From: Pseudomonadota bacterium
GTDB taxonomy: Bacteria; Pseudomonadota; Gammaproteobacteria; Steroidobacterales; Steroidobacteraceae
Reading direction: 5' to 3'
NCBI GenBank assembly: GCA_018240525.1
Contig: JAFEFN010000013.1
Location: forward strand, 930,001-994,000
DNA: 64,000 nt
Part shown: positions 41,102 through 50,458 of the stretch, piece by piece
Layout: the number at the start of each line of letters is the position of its first letter
Numbering within the stretch: position 1 is the first letter of the stretch
Made by a program: the position numbers and the translations under genes
The notes under the pieces: model-generated
Told to the model about the DNA's origin: nothing
Seen by the model: only the letters and a program-made list of their open reading frames with translations
Database searches by the model: none

Positions 41102-43924
41102 TTGAACAAAACGCTTACACGGGTGCTCGCCAAGGGCGGCGCCGCCGCCATCGCCGTGCTGGGAATCATCGCGCTGCCGGCCCAGGCGCAGACTGCGTCT
41201 AAGAAAGACGCCACCGGCGAGCCGCTCCAGGAAGTGGTGGTCACCGGCTCACTGATCCCGCAGACGGAGAAGGAGACTTCACAGCCCCTCACCGTCATCA
41301 CCACGGATGACATCCAGAAGAAGGGCTTCGCCTCGGTCGCCGAGGCGCTGCAGCACACCTCCTTCGCCACCGGCAGCGTGCAGGGGCCGCAGTTCTCGGT
41401 CGGCTTCACCCCCGGCGCGGAAGTGCTCAGCCTGTTCGGCTTGTCGCCTGCCTATACGAAGTACCTGATCGACGGTAAGCCGATCGCCGACTACCCGGCG
41501 CTGTACAACGGCACGGACACGATCACCAGCATCAGCGGCATCCCGAACGTGATGCTGGACCGCATCGACGTGCTGCCCGGCGGCCAGTCCTCGATCTACG
41601 GTTCCGACGCCATCGCCGGCGTGGTCAACATCATCCTGAAGAAGAAGATGGAGGGCCCGGAGGCGGACCTGCGCTACGGCTGGACCAAGGACGGCGGCGG
41701 CAACCAGCTGCGCCTCGGCCTGGCCGATGGCTTCTCCGCCGGCAACTTCAACCTGCTCGTGGGCGGGCAGTACGAGACGATCGACCCGATCTGGGGCTAC
41801 CAGCGTCCCCCGACCAACGCGTACTTCAACGGCAACCCGAACTCACCGGCCGTCGGCGAGCGTGACTGGCTGGTCATCGGCAACCCCTACGACTTCAGCA
41901 ACACCAACTACCAGTTCCTCGACCCGACCGGCAACTGCTCGAACCTCGCCGGGCAGTTCGGCGGCACCGTGGGCGTGCAGACACGCCCGGGACGCAGCCC
42001 CGCGGGTGACGGTGGCCCGGGCACCTTCTGCGGCACGAAGCGTGCCGGCTTCTACACCATCGACAACGGGCAGGAGAACACCCAGCTCTACCTGCACGCC
42101 ACCTACGACTTCACGCCGAACGTGCAGGTGTTCGGTGACGTGCTGTACAGCCACGAAGTCATCCGCTACAGCCCGGGCACCTCGGCCCTGCTGACCGCCA
42201 GCGACGGCGGTCCCTACTACTACTTCGAGGACCCCTCGGTCCCGGGCCAGTACCTGAACCTGCAGCGCATCTTCTCCCCCGAGGAGGCGGGTGACCTGAG
42301 CAAGGAGATGAACAAGAACACGACCAACTCGACGCGTGCGACCCTCGGCCTGCAGGGCGGGTTTGGCGCGACGAACTGGAAGTACATCGCCGACTTCACG
42401 TTCACGGAGAACAAGCTGACCGAGGCGACGCACCTGGCCTTCACCCAGAAGATCTGGGACTTCTTCTCCACGATCATGGGCCCGCAGCTCGGCTTCGGCC
42501 CCGGTGGGCAGCCGCTGTACTCGCCGGACTGGAGTGCCTACTACACGCCGATCACCCCGGCTGATTACGCCAGCTTCACCGGCTATGCCTTCTCCTACTC
42601 GAACACGCAGGACAGCCTGGGGCGCATCCAGCTGACCAATTCCTCGCTGTTCGCGCTGCCCGGCGGCGATGCCGGCATCGCGGTCGTGGCCGAGGGCGGT
42701 CGCCAGGGCTGGCGCTACGACCCGGACCCGGCCTTCCTGAACGGGGATGCGTACCTGTACACCGCGGTCGCCGGCGACGGCCACCGCACGCGCTACGCCG
42801 GCACCACCGAGATCCGCCTGCCGGTGCTCAAGCAGGTGACCATCGACCTGTCGGGCCGCTACGACGACTACAAGCTCGACGACGGCAGCTTCAACAAGTT
42901 CACCTACAACATCGGCCTGGAGTACCGTCCGCTGCGCAGCCTGCTGGTGCGCGGCCGCTACGGCACCGCCTTCAAGGCACCGACGCTGTCGGATGAGTTC
43001 CAGGGCAACAGCGGCTTCTTCACCAGCAGCAGCAACGACTACTACTACTGCTACACGCACGGCTACAACAGCAGCAACATCGCCGGCTGTGCGCAGGCGG
43101 GCATCTCGGTCGCCGGCTCGACCCAGGGCAATCCCGGCCTGAAGCCGATCAACGCCACGGTGTGGGACGGCGGGCTGGTGTGGTCGCCGCTCGAGCGCAG
43201 CTCCTTCTCGATCGACTACATGCACTGGCACATCACCAACGAGGTGCAGACGCTCAGTGACGATCAGCTGCTGCGCACCGAGGCGGCCTGCCGCCTGGGG
43301 CAGATCGACATCAACTCGCCGACCTGCGTCCAGGCCTTGGCGGATGTCACGCGTGACCCGACCACCGGCTTCATCACCTCGATCTTCACGCCCAAGGAGA
43401 ACCTGGCGGAGGAGAACCTCTCGGTGCTGGTCTTCCAGGGCAACTACCTGTGGAACATCGGCTCCTTCGGCACGATGGGCGCGCAGCTGTCGTACACGCA
43501 CACGCTCAACCACAGCATCATCAACTTCCCGGGCGACCCGACGATCGACCTGCTCACGAACCCGTTCTACAGCACGGAGTTCCGCGACAAGGGGAACGCC
43601 TCGCTCACCTGGAACTACGACAAGTTCACGACCACGCTGTACGGGGAGTACTACGGCACGAGCCCCAACAACCAGGCCACGCTCGACAACAGCCTGACCA
43701 CCCCGAACGCAGGCAAGCTGCATCCGTGGTGGATCGCCAACGCGAGCGTCAGCTACGAGCTGCTCAAGGGGCTGACGGTGACGGCGAACGTGAACAACCT
43801 CTTCAACAAGATGCCGCCGATGGACCCGACCTACAAGGGCATCGACAACCAGCCGTATAACTTCGAGAACTACAACCCGTACGGCACCAGCTACTTCATC
43901 GGGGCGTACTACAAGTTCAAGTAG
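41102..43924 (+). CDS. TonB-dependent outer-membrane receptor
   Basis: 940 residues from a TTG start at 41102, with GGGAG about 9 bases upstream; no in-frame ATG fits the signal peptide. Residues 1-30 form the signal (AVLGIIALPAQAQ). A TonB box-like PLQEVVVTGS follows, then a plug domain with PLTVITTDDIQKKGFASVAEALQ and VLPGGQSSIYGSDAIAGVVNIILKKK. The rest is a 22-strand barrel with many aromatic and Asn/Gly-rich loops. It takes up a ligand using TonB energy. The ligand is unknown; the PGGQSSIYGSDAIAGVVN type is common in large carbohydrate/peptide-like receptor families. A strong terminator follows. Confidence 0.93.
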   Translation: MNKTLTRVLAKGGAAAIAVLGIIALPAQAQTASKKDATGEPLQEVVVTGSLIPQTEKETSQPLTVITTDDIQKKGFASVAEALQHTSFATGSVQGPQFSVGFTPGAEVLSLFGLSPAYTKYLIDGKPIADYPALYNGTDTITSISGIPNVMLDRIDVLPGGQSSIYGSDAIAGVVNIILKKKMEGPEADLRYGWTKDGGGNQLRLGLADGFSAGNFNLLVGGQYETIDPIWGYQRPPTNAYFNGNPNSPAVGERDWLVIGNPYDFSNTNYQFLDPTGNCSNLAGQFGGTVGVQTRPGRSPAGDGGPGTFCGTKRAGFYTIDNGQENTQLYLHATYDFTPNVQVFGDVLYSHEVIRYSPGTSALLTASDGGPYYYFEDPSVPGQYLNLQRIFSPEEAGDLSKEMNKNTTNSTRATLGLQGGFGATNWKYIADFTFTENKLTEATHLAFTQKIWDFFSTIMGPQLGFGPGGQPLYSPDWSAYYTPITPADYASFTGYAFSYSNTQDSLGRIQLTNSSLFALPGGDAGIAVVAEGGRQGWRYDPDPAFLNGDAYLYTAVAGDGHRTRYAGTTEIRLPVLKQVTIDLSGRYDDYKLDDGSFNKFTYNIGLEYRPLRSLLVRGRYGTAFKAPTLSDEFQGNSGFFTSSSNDYYYCYTHGYNSSNIAGCAQAGISVAGSTQGNPGLKPINATVWDGGLVWSPLERSSFSIDYMHWHITNEVQTLSDDQLLRTEAACRLGQIDINSPTCVQALADVTRDPTTGFITSIFTPKENLAEENLSVLVFQGNYLWNIGSFGTMGAQLSYTHTLNHSIINFPGDPTIDLLTNPFYSTEFRDKGNASLTWNYDKFTTTLYGEYYGTSPNNQATLDNSLTTPNAGKLHPWWIANASVSYELLKGLTVTANVNNLFNKMPPMDPTYKGIDNQPYNFENYNPYGTSYFIGAYYKFK

Positions 43925-43948
43925 TCTTCAGACGCCGCAGCAAAAGGA

Positions 43949-43982
43949 GGGGTCCCGCGCAAGCGGGACCCCTTTTTCTTTT
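43949..43982 (+). terminator. intrinsic terminator after TonB receptor gene
   Basis: A 10-bp perfect stem GGGGTCCCGC/GCGGGACCCC with a GCAA tetraloop is followed by TTTTTCTTTT. It starts 25 bases past the stop. The minus strand has only a short T-run, so the plus direction is favoured. Confidence 0.93.
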
Positions 43983-43997
43983 CCGGCGCGTGTCGCG

Positions 43998-44885
43998 CTA
44001 GCCGACGGGCAGCTGCGCCAGGCGCTCGCCCTGGCGGCGCAGGAAGGGGCCGAAGCCCAGCGTGTCGTACAGCCCGGACAGCGCCGGCAGGTCCGGCGGC
44101 GCGCGTAGCAGCTCATCGATGCCGACGTTCAGCTTCATGTCGCAGACGACGTGGGTCAGGCGGCGGCTGAGGTAGAGCGCCTCGCGGTGCTCGGCGAGGC
44201 GCTGGGCGAGCGTGCCGGCCCCGCGGCACTTGAGCTTCGCCACGCTCTGAAGGTCGGCGAAGATCTCATCGAGCGAGCCGAAGGCCTTCATGAGCGAGGC
44301 CGCAGTGCGATGGCCGATCCCCGGCACGCCCGGGATGTTGTCGACCTCGTCGCCGGTGAGGGCGAGGTAGTCGGCGAAGCGCTCCGGCTGCACGCCGAAG
44401 TGGCGCTCGATGTCGTGGTAGCCGAACTGGTCGCGCGCCCCGTAGTCCCAGAAGAGGTCGCCCTTGCGCATCAGCTGCGCGAGGTCCTTGTCGCGCGTGA
44501 TGTACGCCGAATGCACGCCCTCCTCGCGCATCAGGAGCGAGAGGCTGCCGATGATGTCGTCGGCCTCGTATTCCGGGTCGACGAACATGGCGACCCCGAG
44601 CGCCTGGCACAGCTCGCGGCAGCGCTCGAACTGCAGCACCAGGTCCGCCGGGGCCTTGTTGCGGTTGGCCTTGTACGGCGGGTAGATGCGCCCGCGGTAG
44701 GAGTTGGCGCTGCGCTGGTCGAAGGCGACGGCGATGTACTTCGGGCGCGCGCGCTCGATCAGGTCGCCCAGGAAGCGCGCGAAGCCGAATACCGCGTGCA
44801 TCGGGTTGCCGTCCGGGTCGTGCATGGGCAGCGCCGAGTGGTAGGCGCGGAAGACGTACACCGAGGCGTCGATGAGGAAGATCAA
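43998..44885 (-). CDS. 5'-3' exonuclease / flap endonuclease (ExoIX-like)
   Basis: 295 residues. It starts MIFLIDASVYVFRAYHSALP, the metal-binding Asp of the PIN-like 5'-nuclease domain, followed by VAFDQRSANSYRGRIYPPYKANR. More acidic metal ligands come in DPEYEADDIIG and ITRDKDLAQLM, and the helix-hairpin-helix (H3TH) DNA-binding part is in LTGDEVDNIPGVPGIGHRTAASLM. Family knowledge: such proteins cut 5' flaps in replication or repair, like the N-terminal domain of DNA polymerase I. No polymerase domain follows. It is cytoplasmic. Confidence 0.92.
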   Translation of the reverse strand: MIFLIDASVYVFRAYHSALPMHDPDGNPMHAVFGFARFLGDLIERARPKYIAVAFDQRSANSYRGRIYPPYKANRNKAPADLVLQFERCRELCQALGVAMFVDPEYEADDIIGSLSLLMREEGVHSAYITRDKDLAQLMRKGDLFWDYGARDQFGYHDIERHFGVQPERFADYLALTGDEVDNIPGVPGIGHRTAASLMKAFGSLDEIFADLQSVAKLKCRGAGTLAQRLAEHREALYLSRRLTHVVCDMKLNVGIDELLRAPPDLPALSGLYDTLGFGPFLRRQGERLAQLPVG

Positions 44886-44964
44886 GGCTTAAGTGCACTC
44901 CGGCTCACGCGGCGCACGATAGCAGCGGCGCGGCCGCCGGTCACGGGCGGCAAGGCTCGCCGCC

Positions 44965-45636
44965 TCAGGACAGCCAGCGCTGGATGCGGTCGTGCAGCGG
45001 GCTCGTGCGCGGGAAGTGCGCGATGAGGTATTCCATCTGGTCGGCGAGCACGCGGCGGCCCTTCAGAAAGATGTACTCGGCGTAGGTCGGGGTGAAGGGC
45101 ACCGCGATCAGCTGCATCTTCGCCTGCTCGGGCGTGCGCGAGGCCTTCTGGTTGTTGCAGCGGCGGCAGGCGGTGACGACGTTGGTCCACACATCCACGC
45201 CGCCCTGGCTGAAGGGCCGCACGTGGTCGCGCGACAGCTCACGCGAGGAAAAGCGCTCGGCGCAGTACATGCACAGGTAGGCGTCGCGGCGGAACAGCGT
45301 CTGGTTGTTCAGCGGGGGCACGTAGTCGTGGCGGGTGTTCCCGGGGTTGCCGGTGTGCCCGATCGTGGCCACGATGGAGTTGACCTCGAGGATGGTGCGC
45401 CGGCCGGTGCGGGCGTTGGTGCCGCCGTACAGCTCGTACAGGGGCGAGCCGCACGTGTAAGCGACCTGTTCCTGATGGTACAGTCGCGCGGCCTCCTTGT
45501 AGTCGATCCACTCGAGCGGCATCCCGGCGATGTCCGTGCGCAGTACCAGCTGGGAGAGCCCGCGCGCGTGGTTAGCGACGATGCGCAGGTCCTGCAGCTG
45601 TCCGTGGTCGGCGCGTTCGAGGTCGATCCCTAGCAT
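44965..45636 (-). CDS. HNH endonuclease family protein
   Basis: 223 residues from ATG at 45636; ATG at 45678 would add 14. The nuclease core reads CMYCAERFSSRELSRDHVRPFSQGGVDVWTNVVTACRRCNNQKASRTPEQ. It has two CxxC zinc pairs and the HNH-type DHV...N...H-like metal site. The N-terminal region includes MPLEWIDYKEAARLYHQEQVAYTCG, found in a widespread group of small proteobacterial HNH proteins. The role is unknown; no restriction or phage partner is near. A -10/-35 pair just upstream would give an almost leaderless message at this start. Confidence 0.85.
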   Translation of the reverse strand: MLGIDLERADHGQLQDLRIVANHARGLSQLVLRTDIAGMPLEWIDYKEAARLYHQEQVAYTCGSPLYELYGGTNARTGRRTILEVNSIVATIGHTGNPGNTRHDYVPPLNNQTLFRRDAYLCMYCAERFSSRELSRDHVRPFSQGGVDVWTNVVTACRRCNNQKASRTPEQAKMQLIAVPFTPTYAEYIFLKGRRVLADQMEYLIAHFPRTSPLHDRIQRWLS

Positions 45637-45645
45637 GACCGCTGT

Positions 45646-45675
45646 AAGATACGGCACTTTTGTGCAAGAATTCAA
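45646..45675 (-). promoter_or_regulatory. candidate promoter of HNH gene
   Basis: On the minus strand TTGAAT (45675-45670) and TATCTT (45651-45646) lie 18 bases apart. Transcription would begin a few bases before the ATG at 45636, supporting that start and a leaderless or near-leaderless message. Confidence 0.4.
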
Positions 45676-45708
45676 CATCGCAAGATCTTCATTCGATTGG
45701 AAAATTTC

Positions 45709-45737
45709 AAAAGCGTGACAGACCAGCCACGCTTTTT
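45709..45737 (+). promoter_or_regulatory. hairpin with T-run in the pntAA leader
   Basis: AAAAGCGTG and CACGCTTTT form a perfect 9-bp stem with a 10-base loop, ending in TTTTT. It lies 13 bases before the pntAA ATG. It looks like a short intrinsic terminator or attenuator, and it sits so close that folding would also affect ribosome access to the G-rich site TTCGGGGGG. Confidence 0.45.
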
Positions 45738-45750
45738 CGGGGGGCCGTGA

Positions 45751-46875
45751 ATGCCAGTTACGATCGGTGCGCTGCGCGAGAGCGCGCCACAAGAGATCCG
45801 CGTCAGTCTATCTCCGGAAATCGCCGACAAGCTCGCCAAGGAAGGTGCCCGCGTGCTGCTTGAGCGCGGAGCCGGCGAGCGCGCCAGCTTCCCCGACGCG
45901 CTGTACAAGAACGTCACCTGGGCGGACTCGGCCGCGCAGGTCCTGGCGGAGTCCGACATCCTGCTCACCGTGCAGCCGCTCAGCGTCGCGCAGGTCCAGC
46001 AGCTCAAGAGCGGCGCCGTGGTGGTGGGCTTCATGCAGGCGCACTCGCGCCTGGCCGAGGTGCGCGCGCTGCAGGCGCGCGGGGTGACGGCCTTCGCCAT
46101 GGAGCTGGTGCCGCGCATCTCGCGTGCCCAGTCGATGGATGCCCTGTCCTCGCAGGCCGCCATCGCCGGCTACAAGGCGGTGCTCATTGCCGCCAGCCAC
46201 GTGCAGAAGTTCTTCCCGATGCTGACCACGGCCGCCGGCACCATCCGTCCGGCCCAGGTGCTGGTCATCGGCGCGGGCGTCGCGGGCCTGCAGGCGATCG
46301 CCACCGCGCGCCGGCTCGGGGCCGTGGTCGAGGCCTACGACGTGCGCAGCGCCACGCGCGAGCAGGTCAAGTCCCTCGGCGCCAAGTTCGTCGATACCGG
46401 CGTCAGCGCCGAGGGCAGCGGCGGCTATGCACGCGAGCTCACCGCCGAGGAGAAGGCGAAGCAGCAGGAGGTGCTGGATGCGCGCATCGCCGCGGCGGAC
46501 GCGGTCGTGACCACCGCCTCGGTGCCCGGGCGGCCGGCACCCAAGATCATCTCGCGCGGCGCGGTGGAGCGCATGCGCGCCGGCTCGGTGGTGGTGGACA
46601 TCGCCGCCGAGCAGGGCGGCAACTGCGAGCTCACGCGCGCCGGCGAGCTCGTGCAGCACAACGGCGTGAAGATCGTCGGTGCGGTCAACCTCGCCTCCGA
46701 CCTGGCCTACAACGCCAGCGAGATGTACGCCCGCAACCTCTTCAACTTCCTCAAGCCGGCGCTGGCCAAGGGCGAGCTCGCCATCGACTGGAACGACGAG
46801 GTGTTCGCCCAGTCGTGCCTTACGAGCGGCGGGCAGATCAAGCACGAACCGACCAAGAAGGCGCTGGAGGCGTGA
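45751..46875 (+). CDS. pntAA: NAD(P) transhydrogenase alpha subunit, part 1
   Basis: 374 residues, the soluble NAD(H)-binding domain I. It begins MPVTIGALRESAPQEIRVSLSPE, has QVLVIGAGVAGLQAIATARRLGAVVEAYDVR as the NAD-binding fold, and ends with IAAEQGGNCELTRAGE and AVNLASDLAYNASEMYARN segments typical of PntA/AlaDH. The membrane part found in E. coli PntA is a separate gene here, so this is the three-subunit form. The complex makes NADPH from NADH using the proton gradient. A potential attenuator precedes the gene. Confidence 0.95.
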   Translation: MPVTIGALRESAPQEIRVSLSPEIADKLAKEGARVLLERGAGERASFPDALYKNVTWADSAAQVLAESDILLTVQPLSVAQVQQLKSGAVVVGFMQAHSRLAEVRALQARGVTAFAMELVPRISRAQSMDALSSQAAIAGYKAVLIAASHVQKFFPMLTTAAGTIRPAQVLVIGAGVAGLQAIATARRLGAVVEAYDVRSATREQVKSLGAKFVDTGVSAEGSGGYARELTAEEKAKQQEVLDARIAAADAVVTTASVPGRPAPKIISRGAVERMRAGSVVVDIAAEQGGNCELTRAGELVQHNGVKIVGAVNLASDLAYNASEMYARNLFNFLKPALAKGELAIDWNDEVFAQSCLTSGGQIKHEPTKKALEA

Positions 46876-46876
46876 C

Positions 46877-47179
46877 ATGACCGGGATAGTGGCCCTCTAC
46901 ATCTTCATGCTCGCCGCCTTCACCGGCTACGAGGTGATCGCCAAGGTGCCGGTGATCCTGCACACCCCGCTCATGTCCGGCTCGAACTTCGTGCACGGCA
47001 TCGTGCTGGTCGGGGCAATGGTGGCCCTCGGCAGCGCGCACACCCCGCTCGAGAAGGGCATCGGCATCCTCGGGGTGGCGCTGGCCGCCGGGAACGCCGT
47101 GGGCGGCTACGTGGTCACCGAGCGCATGCTGGAGATGTTCAAGTCCAGCGGCAGCCGCGCGAAGAAGGGGACGCACTGA
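46877..47179 (+). CDS. pntAB: NAD(P) transhydrogenase alpha subunit, part 2
   Basis: 100 residues with three hydrophobic helices (IVALYIFMLAAFTGYEVIAKVP, HGIVLVGAMVALG and a third near ILGVALAAGNAVGGYVVTERML). It is the membrane domain II half belonging to PntA. It starts two bases after the pntAA stop region and overlaps pntB by one base (TGATG), so expression is tightly coupled. Confidence 0.95.
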   Translation: MTGIVALYIFMLAAFTGYEVIAKVPVILHTPLMSGSNFVHGIVLVGAMVALGSAHTPLEKGIGILGVALAAGNAVGGYVVTERMLEMFKSSGSRAKKGTH

Positions 47180-48564
47180 TGCCGAGCTGGCTGTCCGCGG
47201 ACCTGCTGATCCAGGCGAGCTACTTTCTGACCGCGGCGCTGTTCATCTTCGGGCTCAAGCGCATGAGCTCGCCGGTGTCGGCGCGCAGCGGCATCCTCTG
47301 GGCCGGCGCCGGCATGCTGGTGGCCACGCTGGTCACCTTCCTCTACCCCGGCATGTCCAACTACGAGCTCATCGTGCCGGCGATGTTCGCGGGCGCGGCC
47401 ATCGCCTGGTGGAGCGGCAAGCGCGTCGCCATGACCGACATGCCGCAGATGATCGCGCTCTACAACGGCATGGGCGGCGGGGCGGCCGCGGCCATCGCCG
47501 CGGTCGAGCTGTACCGCGGCGAGGCGACCGGCTACGCGATCAGCACGCTGGCCGTGGCCGGCGGCATCATCGGCGCGGTCTCCTTCTCCGGCAGCCTGAT
47601 CGCCTTCGGCAAGCTGCAGGGCCTGATCAACCGCAGCTTCCGCTTCGGCGGCCAGCAGCTGCTCAACCTGCTGCTGCTCCTGGCGGCGCTGGTGGCGGGC
47701 GCGCTCATCGCGGCGCACTACAACGCCTCCCCGGCGATGGTCAGCACGCTGTTCGCGCTCGCCCTGGTGCTGGGACTGGCCATGACGCTGCCGATCGGCG
47801 GCGCCGACATGCCGGTGGTCATCTCGCTGTACAACGCCTTCACCGGCCTTGCCGTCGCGTTCGAGGGCTTCGTGCTCAACAACGCCGCCATGATCATCGC
47901 CGGCACCGTGGTGGGCTCTGCCGGCACGCTGCTCACGCAGCTGATGGCCAAGGCGATGAACCGCTCGCTCGGCAACGTGCTGTTCTCGGGCTTCGGCGAT
48001 ACCGGCGGCGCGGCCACCGGCACGGTCACCGGCTCCATGAAGGCCATCGAGGCCGCCGACGTCGGCGTCATGATGGCCTTCGGGCAGAAGGTCATCATCG
48101 TGCCCGGCTACGGCATGGCCGTCGCCCAGGCGCAGCACAAGATCTGGGAGCTGTGCCAGCTGCTCATCGACCGCGGCGTGACGGTGAAGTTCGCGATCCA
48201 CCCGGTGGCGGGGCGCATGCCCGGGCACATGAACGTGCTCCTGGCTGAGGCCGGCGTGCCCTACGACCTCATCGCCGACCTCGACGAGATCAACTCCGAG
48301 TTCGAGACCGCGGACGTGGCCCTGATCATCGGCGCGAACGACGTCGTGAACCCGGTGGCGCGCACCGACAAGTCCAGCCCGATCTACGGCATGCCGATCC
48401 TGAACGCCGACAAGGCCAAGAACGTCATCGTCATCAAGCGCGGCAAGGGCGCCGGCTTCTCGGGCATCGAGAACGCACTCTTTTATCTGGACAACACGCG
48501 CATGCTGTATGGCGATGCGCAGAAGGCGGCGGCGGAACTGATCCAGGCAGTCAAGGCGGTCTGA
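47179..48564 (+). CDS. pntB: NAD(P) transhydrogenase beta subunit
   Basis: 461 residues. The first 270 form about nine membrane helices that complete the proton channel (MIALYNGMGGGAAAAIAAVE, LPIGGADMPVVISLYNAFTG). The last 190 are the NADP(H)-binding domain III with VIIVPGYGMAVAQAQHKIWEL, HPVAGRMPGHMNVLLAEA and IGANDVVNPVARTDKSSPIYGMP. With PntAA and PntAB it forms the proton-pumping transhydrogenase of the inner membrane. It ends the operon; the next gene is 42 bases on. Confidence 0.97.
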   Translation: MPSWLSADLLIQASYFLTAALFIFGLKRMSSPVSARSGILWAGAGMLVATLVTFLYPGMSNYELIVPAMFAGAAIAWWSGKRVAMTDMPQMIALYNGMGGGAAAAIAAVELYRGEATGYAISTLAVAGGIIGAVSFSGSLIAFGKLQGLINRSFRFGGQQLLNLLLLLAALVAGALIAAHYNASPAMVSTLFALALVLGLAMTLPIGGADMPVVISLYNAFTGLAVAFEGFVLNNAAMIIAGTVVGSAGTLLTQLMAKAMNRSLGNVLFSGFGDTGGAATGTVTGSMKAIEAADVGVMMAFGQKVIIVPGYGMAVAQAQHKIWELCQLLIDRGVTVKFAIHPVAGRMPGHMNVLLAEAGVPYDLIADLDEINSEFETADVALIIGANDVVNPVARTDKSSPIYGMPILNADKAKNVIVIKRGKGAGFSGIENALFYLDNTRMLYGDAQKAAAELIQAVKAV

Positions 48565-48606
48565 CCGCGCCCGCGCGGCGGCGCGGCACATGCCAGGGAG
48601 GTACGG

Positions 48607-50424
48607 ATGCGGCGCAGAGATCTACTGCGGGGCGCGGCAGCACTGCCGCTGGCGGTGCTGAGGCCGTGGCCTGCGCCCGGCAAGGCCAGGGCCGCGCCCG
48701 CCCGCAAGAAGGCCGCGCTCTTCAAGCGCGTGCGCCCCGCCGACAAGCTCTGGCCGAGCACCGCCCGCTGGCAGGAACTCGACGCCGCCACCGGTGGCAG
48801 CCTGCTGCACGTGAAGCCGCTGTTCGCCGCCTGCGCCGGCGCGCCGCAGACCGCGGCCTGCACGGAAGTGCTCGGCGGCATCCACAACCCCTTCTTCCTC
48901 GGCGACCAGGCCGCCGGCACGCAGGTCTCCGGCTGGCTCGGCGCCTGGACGCCGGGCGTCGGCCCGTACGCGGTGCGCGCCCGCAACGCCACCGACGTCG
49001 CCGCCACGATCAACTTCGCGCGCAGCAACAACCTGCGCCTGGTGGTCAAGGGCGGCGGACACAGCTACCTCGGCACGTCCAACGCCGCCGACTCGCTCCT
49101 GCTCTGGACGCGCGCGATGAACACGGTGACCCTGCACGAGGCCTTCGTGCCCACCGGCTGCGCCGGCAAGCAGCCGGCCGTGCCGGCGGTGAGCGCGGGC
49201 GCCGGGGCGATGTGGATCGACCTGTACAGCGCGGTGACCACGCTCGGCGGCCGCTACGTGCAGGGCGGCGGCTGCACCACGGTGGGGGTCGCAGGTCTCG
49301 TCCAGAGCGGCGGCTTCGGCAGCTTCTCGAAGGCCTTCGGCAGCGCCGCCGCCAGCCTGCTGGAGGCGGAGATCGTGACCGCCGACGGCAGCATCCGCAT
49401 CGCCAATGCCTGCAGCAACCCGGACCTGTTCTGGGCCATCAGGGGCGGCGGCGGGGGCAGCTGGGGGGTCCTCACGCGACTCACGCTGCGCACGCACGAG
49501 CTGCCCGCCTTCTTCGGGCATGCCGAGGGCACGATCCGCGCGAGCACCGATGCCGCCTTCCGCCGCCTGCTGGCGCGCTTCGTCGACTTCTATGCCAGCG
49601 CGCTGTTCAACCCGCACTGGGGCGAGCAGGTCGCCATCAACCCGGACAACACGCTGCGCCTGTCGCTGGTGTGCCAGGGGCTCGGACAGGCCGAGGCCGC
49701 CGCCGTGTGGCAGCCCTTCTTCAGCTGGGTGCGCTCGCTGCCGGCGGACTATGCGGTGACCGACGAGTTCCACACCGGCGTGCGCGAGTCGCAGCACTGG
49801 TGGGACCTGCGCAGCCGCGGCGCGATGCAGGCGGACACCCGACCCGGCGCCTCCCCGGAGCACGGCTGGTGGAAGGGCGACCAGGAACAGGTGGGCGCCT
49901 ACCTGCACGGCTACGAGTCGCTGTGGCTGCCGGCCACGCTGCTCCAGCCGGCGCAGCAGCCGCAGCTGGTCGATGCGCTGCTCGCGGCGAGCCGCATCAA
50001 GTCGGTCGAGCTGCACTTCAACAAGGGACTGGCCGGCGCGCCGGCCGCGGTGATCAATGCGGCCGCGACGACCGCCATGAATCCGGCGGTCACCGGCGCC
50101 TTTGCGCTCGCGATCATCGCCGACGGCGAGGGGCCGGCCTACCCGGGCATGCCGGGCGCCAAGGTCAAGAAGGACGCCGCGGCCAGGGATGCACGCGCCA
50201 TCGATGCCGCGACCGCGCAGCTCGCACAGGTGGCCCCGCGGGGCGGCTCGTACGTCTCGGAGAGCAACTACTTCAATCGCAACTGGCAGCAGGCCTACTT
50301 CGGCGATCACTACGCCCGGCTGCGCCAGGTCAAGGGCCAGTACGACCCGGAGGGGCTGTTCTTCGTCCACCATGGCGTCGGCAGCGAGGACTGGAGCCCC
50401 GATGGCTTCACGCGGCTGGCCTGA
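48607..50424 (+). CDS. Tat-exported FAD-linked oxidase (berberine-bridge-enzyme-like)
   Basis: 605 residues. The N-terminus [18 protein letters not shown] is a twin-arginine signal, so the folded flavoprotein is exported. The FAD-binding PCMH domain has [23 protein letters not shown] and [22 protein letters not shown]. The latter lacks the usual second covalent Cys unless GGGC supplies it; GGGHSY holds the His that commonly binds FAD. The C-terminal BBE motif appears as [37 protein letters not shown]. It oxidises sugars, alcohols or alkaloid-like compounds with oxygen. The substrate is unknown. A cyclophilin gene follows and may help folding. Confidence 0.9.
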   Translation: MRRRDLLRGAAALPLAVLRPWPAPGKARAAPARKKAALFKRVRPADKLWPSTARWQELDAATGGSLLHVKPLFAACAGAPQTAACTEVLGGIHNPFFLGDQAAGTQVSGWLGAWTPGVGPYAVRARNATDVAATINFARSNNLRLVVKGGGHSYLGTSNAADSLLLWTRAMNTVTLHEAFVPTGCAGKQPAVPAVSAGAGAMWIDLYSAVTTLGGRYVQGGGCTTVGVAGLVQSGGFGSFSKAFGSAAASLLEAEIVTADGSIRIANACSNPDLFWAIRGGGGGSWGVLTRLTLRTHELPAFFGHAEGTIRASTDAAFRRLLARFVDFYASALFNPHWGEQVAINPDNTLRLSLVCQGLGQAEAAAVWQPFFSWVRSLPADYAVTDEFHTGVRESQHWWDLRSRGAMQADTRPGASPEHGWWKGDQEQVGAYLHGYESLWLPATLLQPAQQPQLVDALLAASRIKSVELHFNKGLAGAPAAVINAAATTAMNPAVTGAFALAIIADGEGPAYPGMPGAKVKKDAAARDARAIDAATAQLAQVAPRGGSYVSESNYFNRNWQQAYFGDHYARLRQVKGQYDPEGLFFVHHGVGSEDWSPDGFTRLA

Positions 50425-50458
50425 GCGCGCACCCGATTCCCGCCAACGAGTACCCGCG

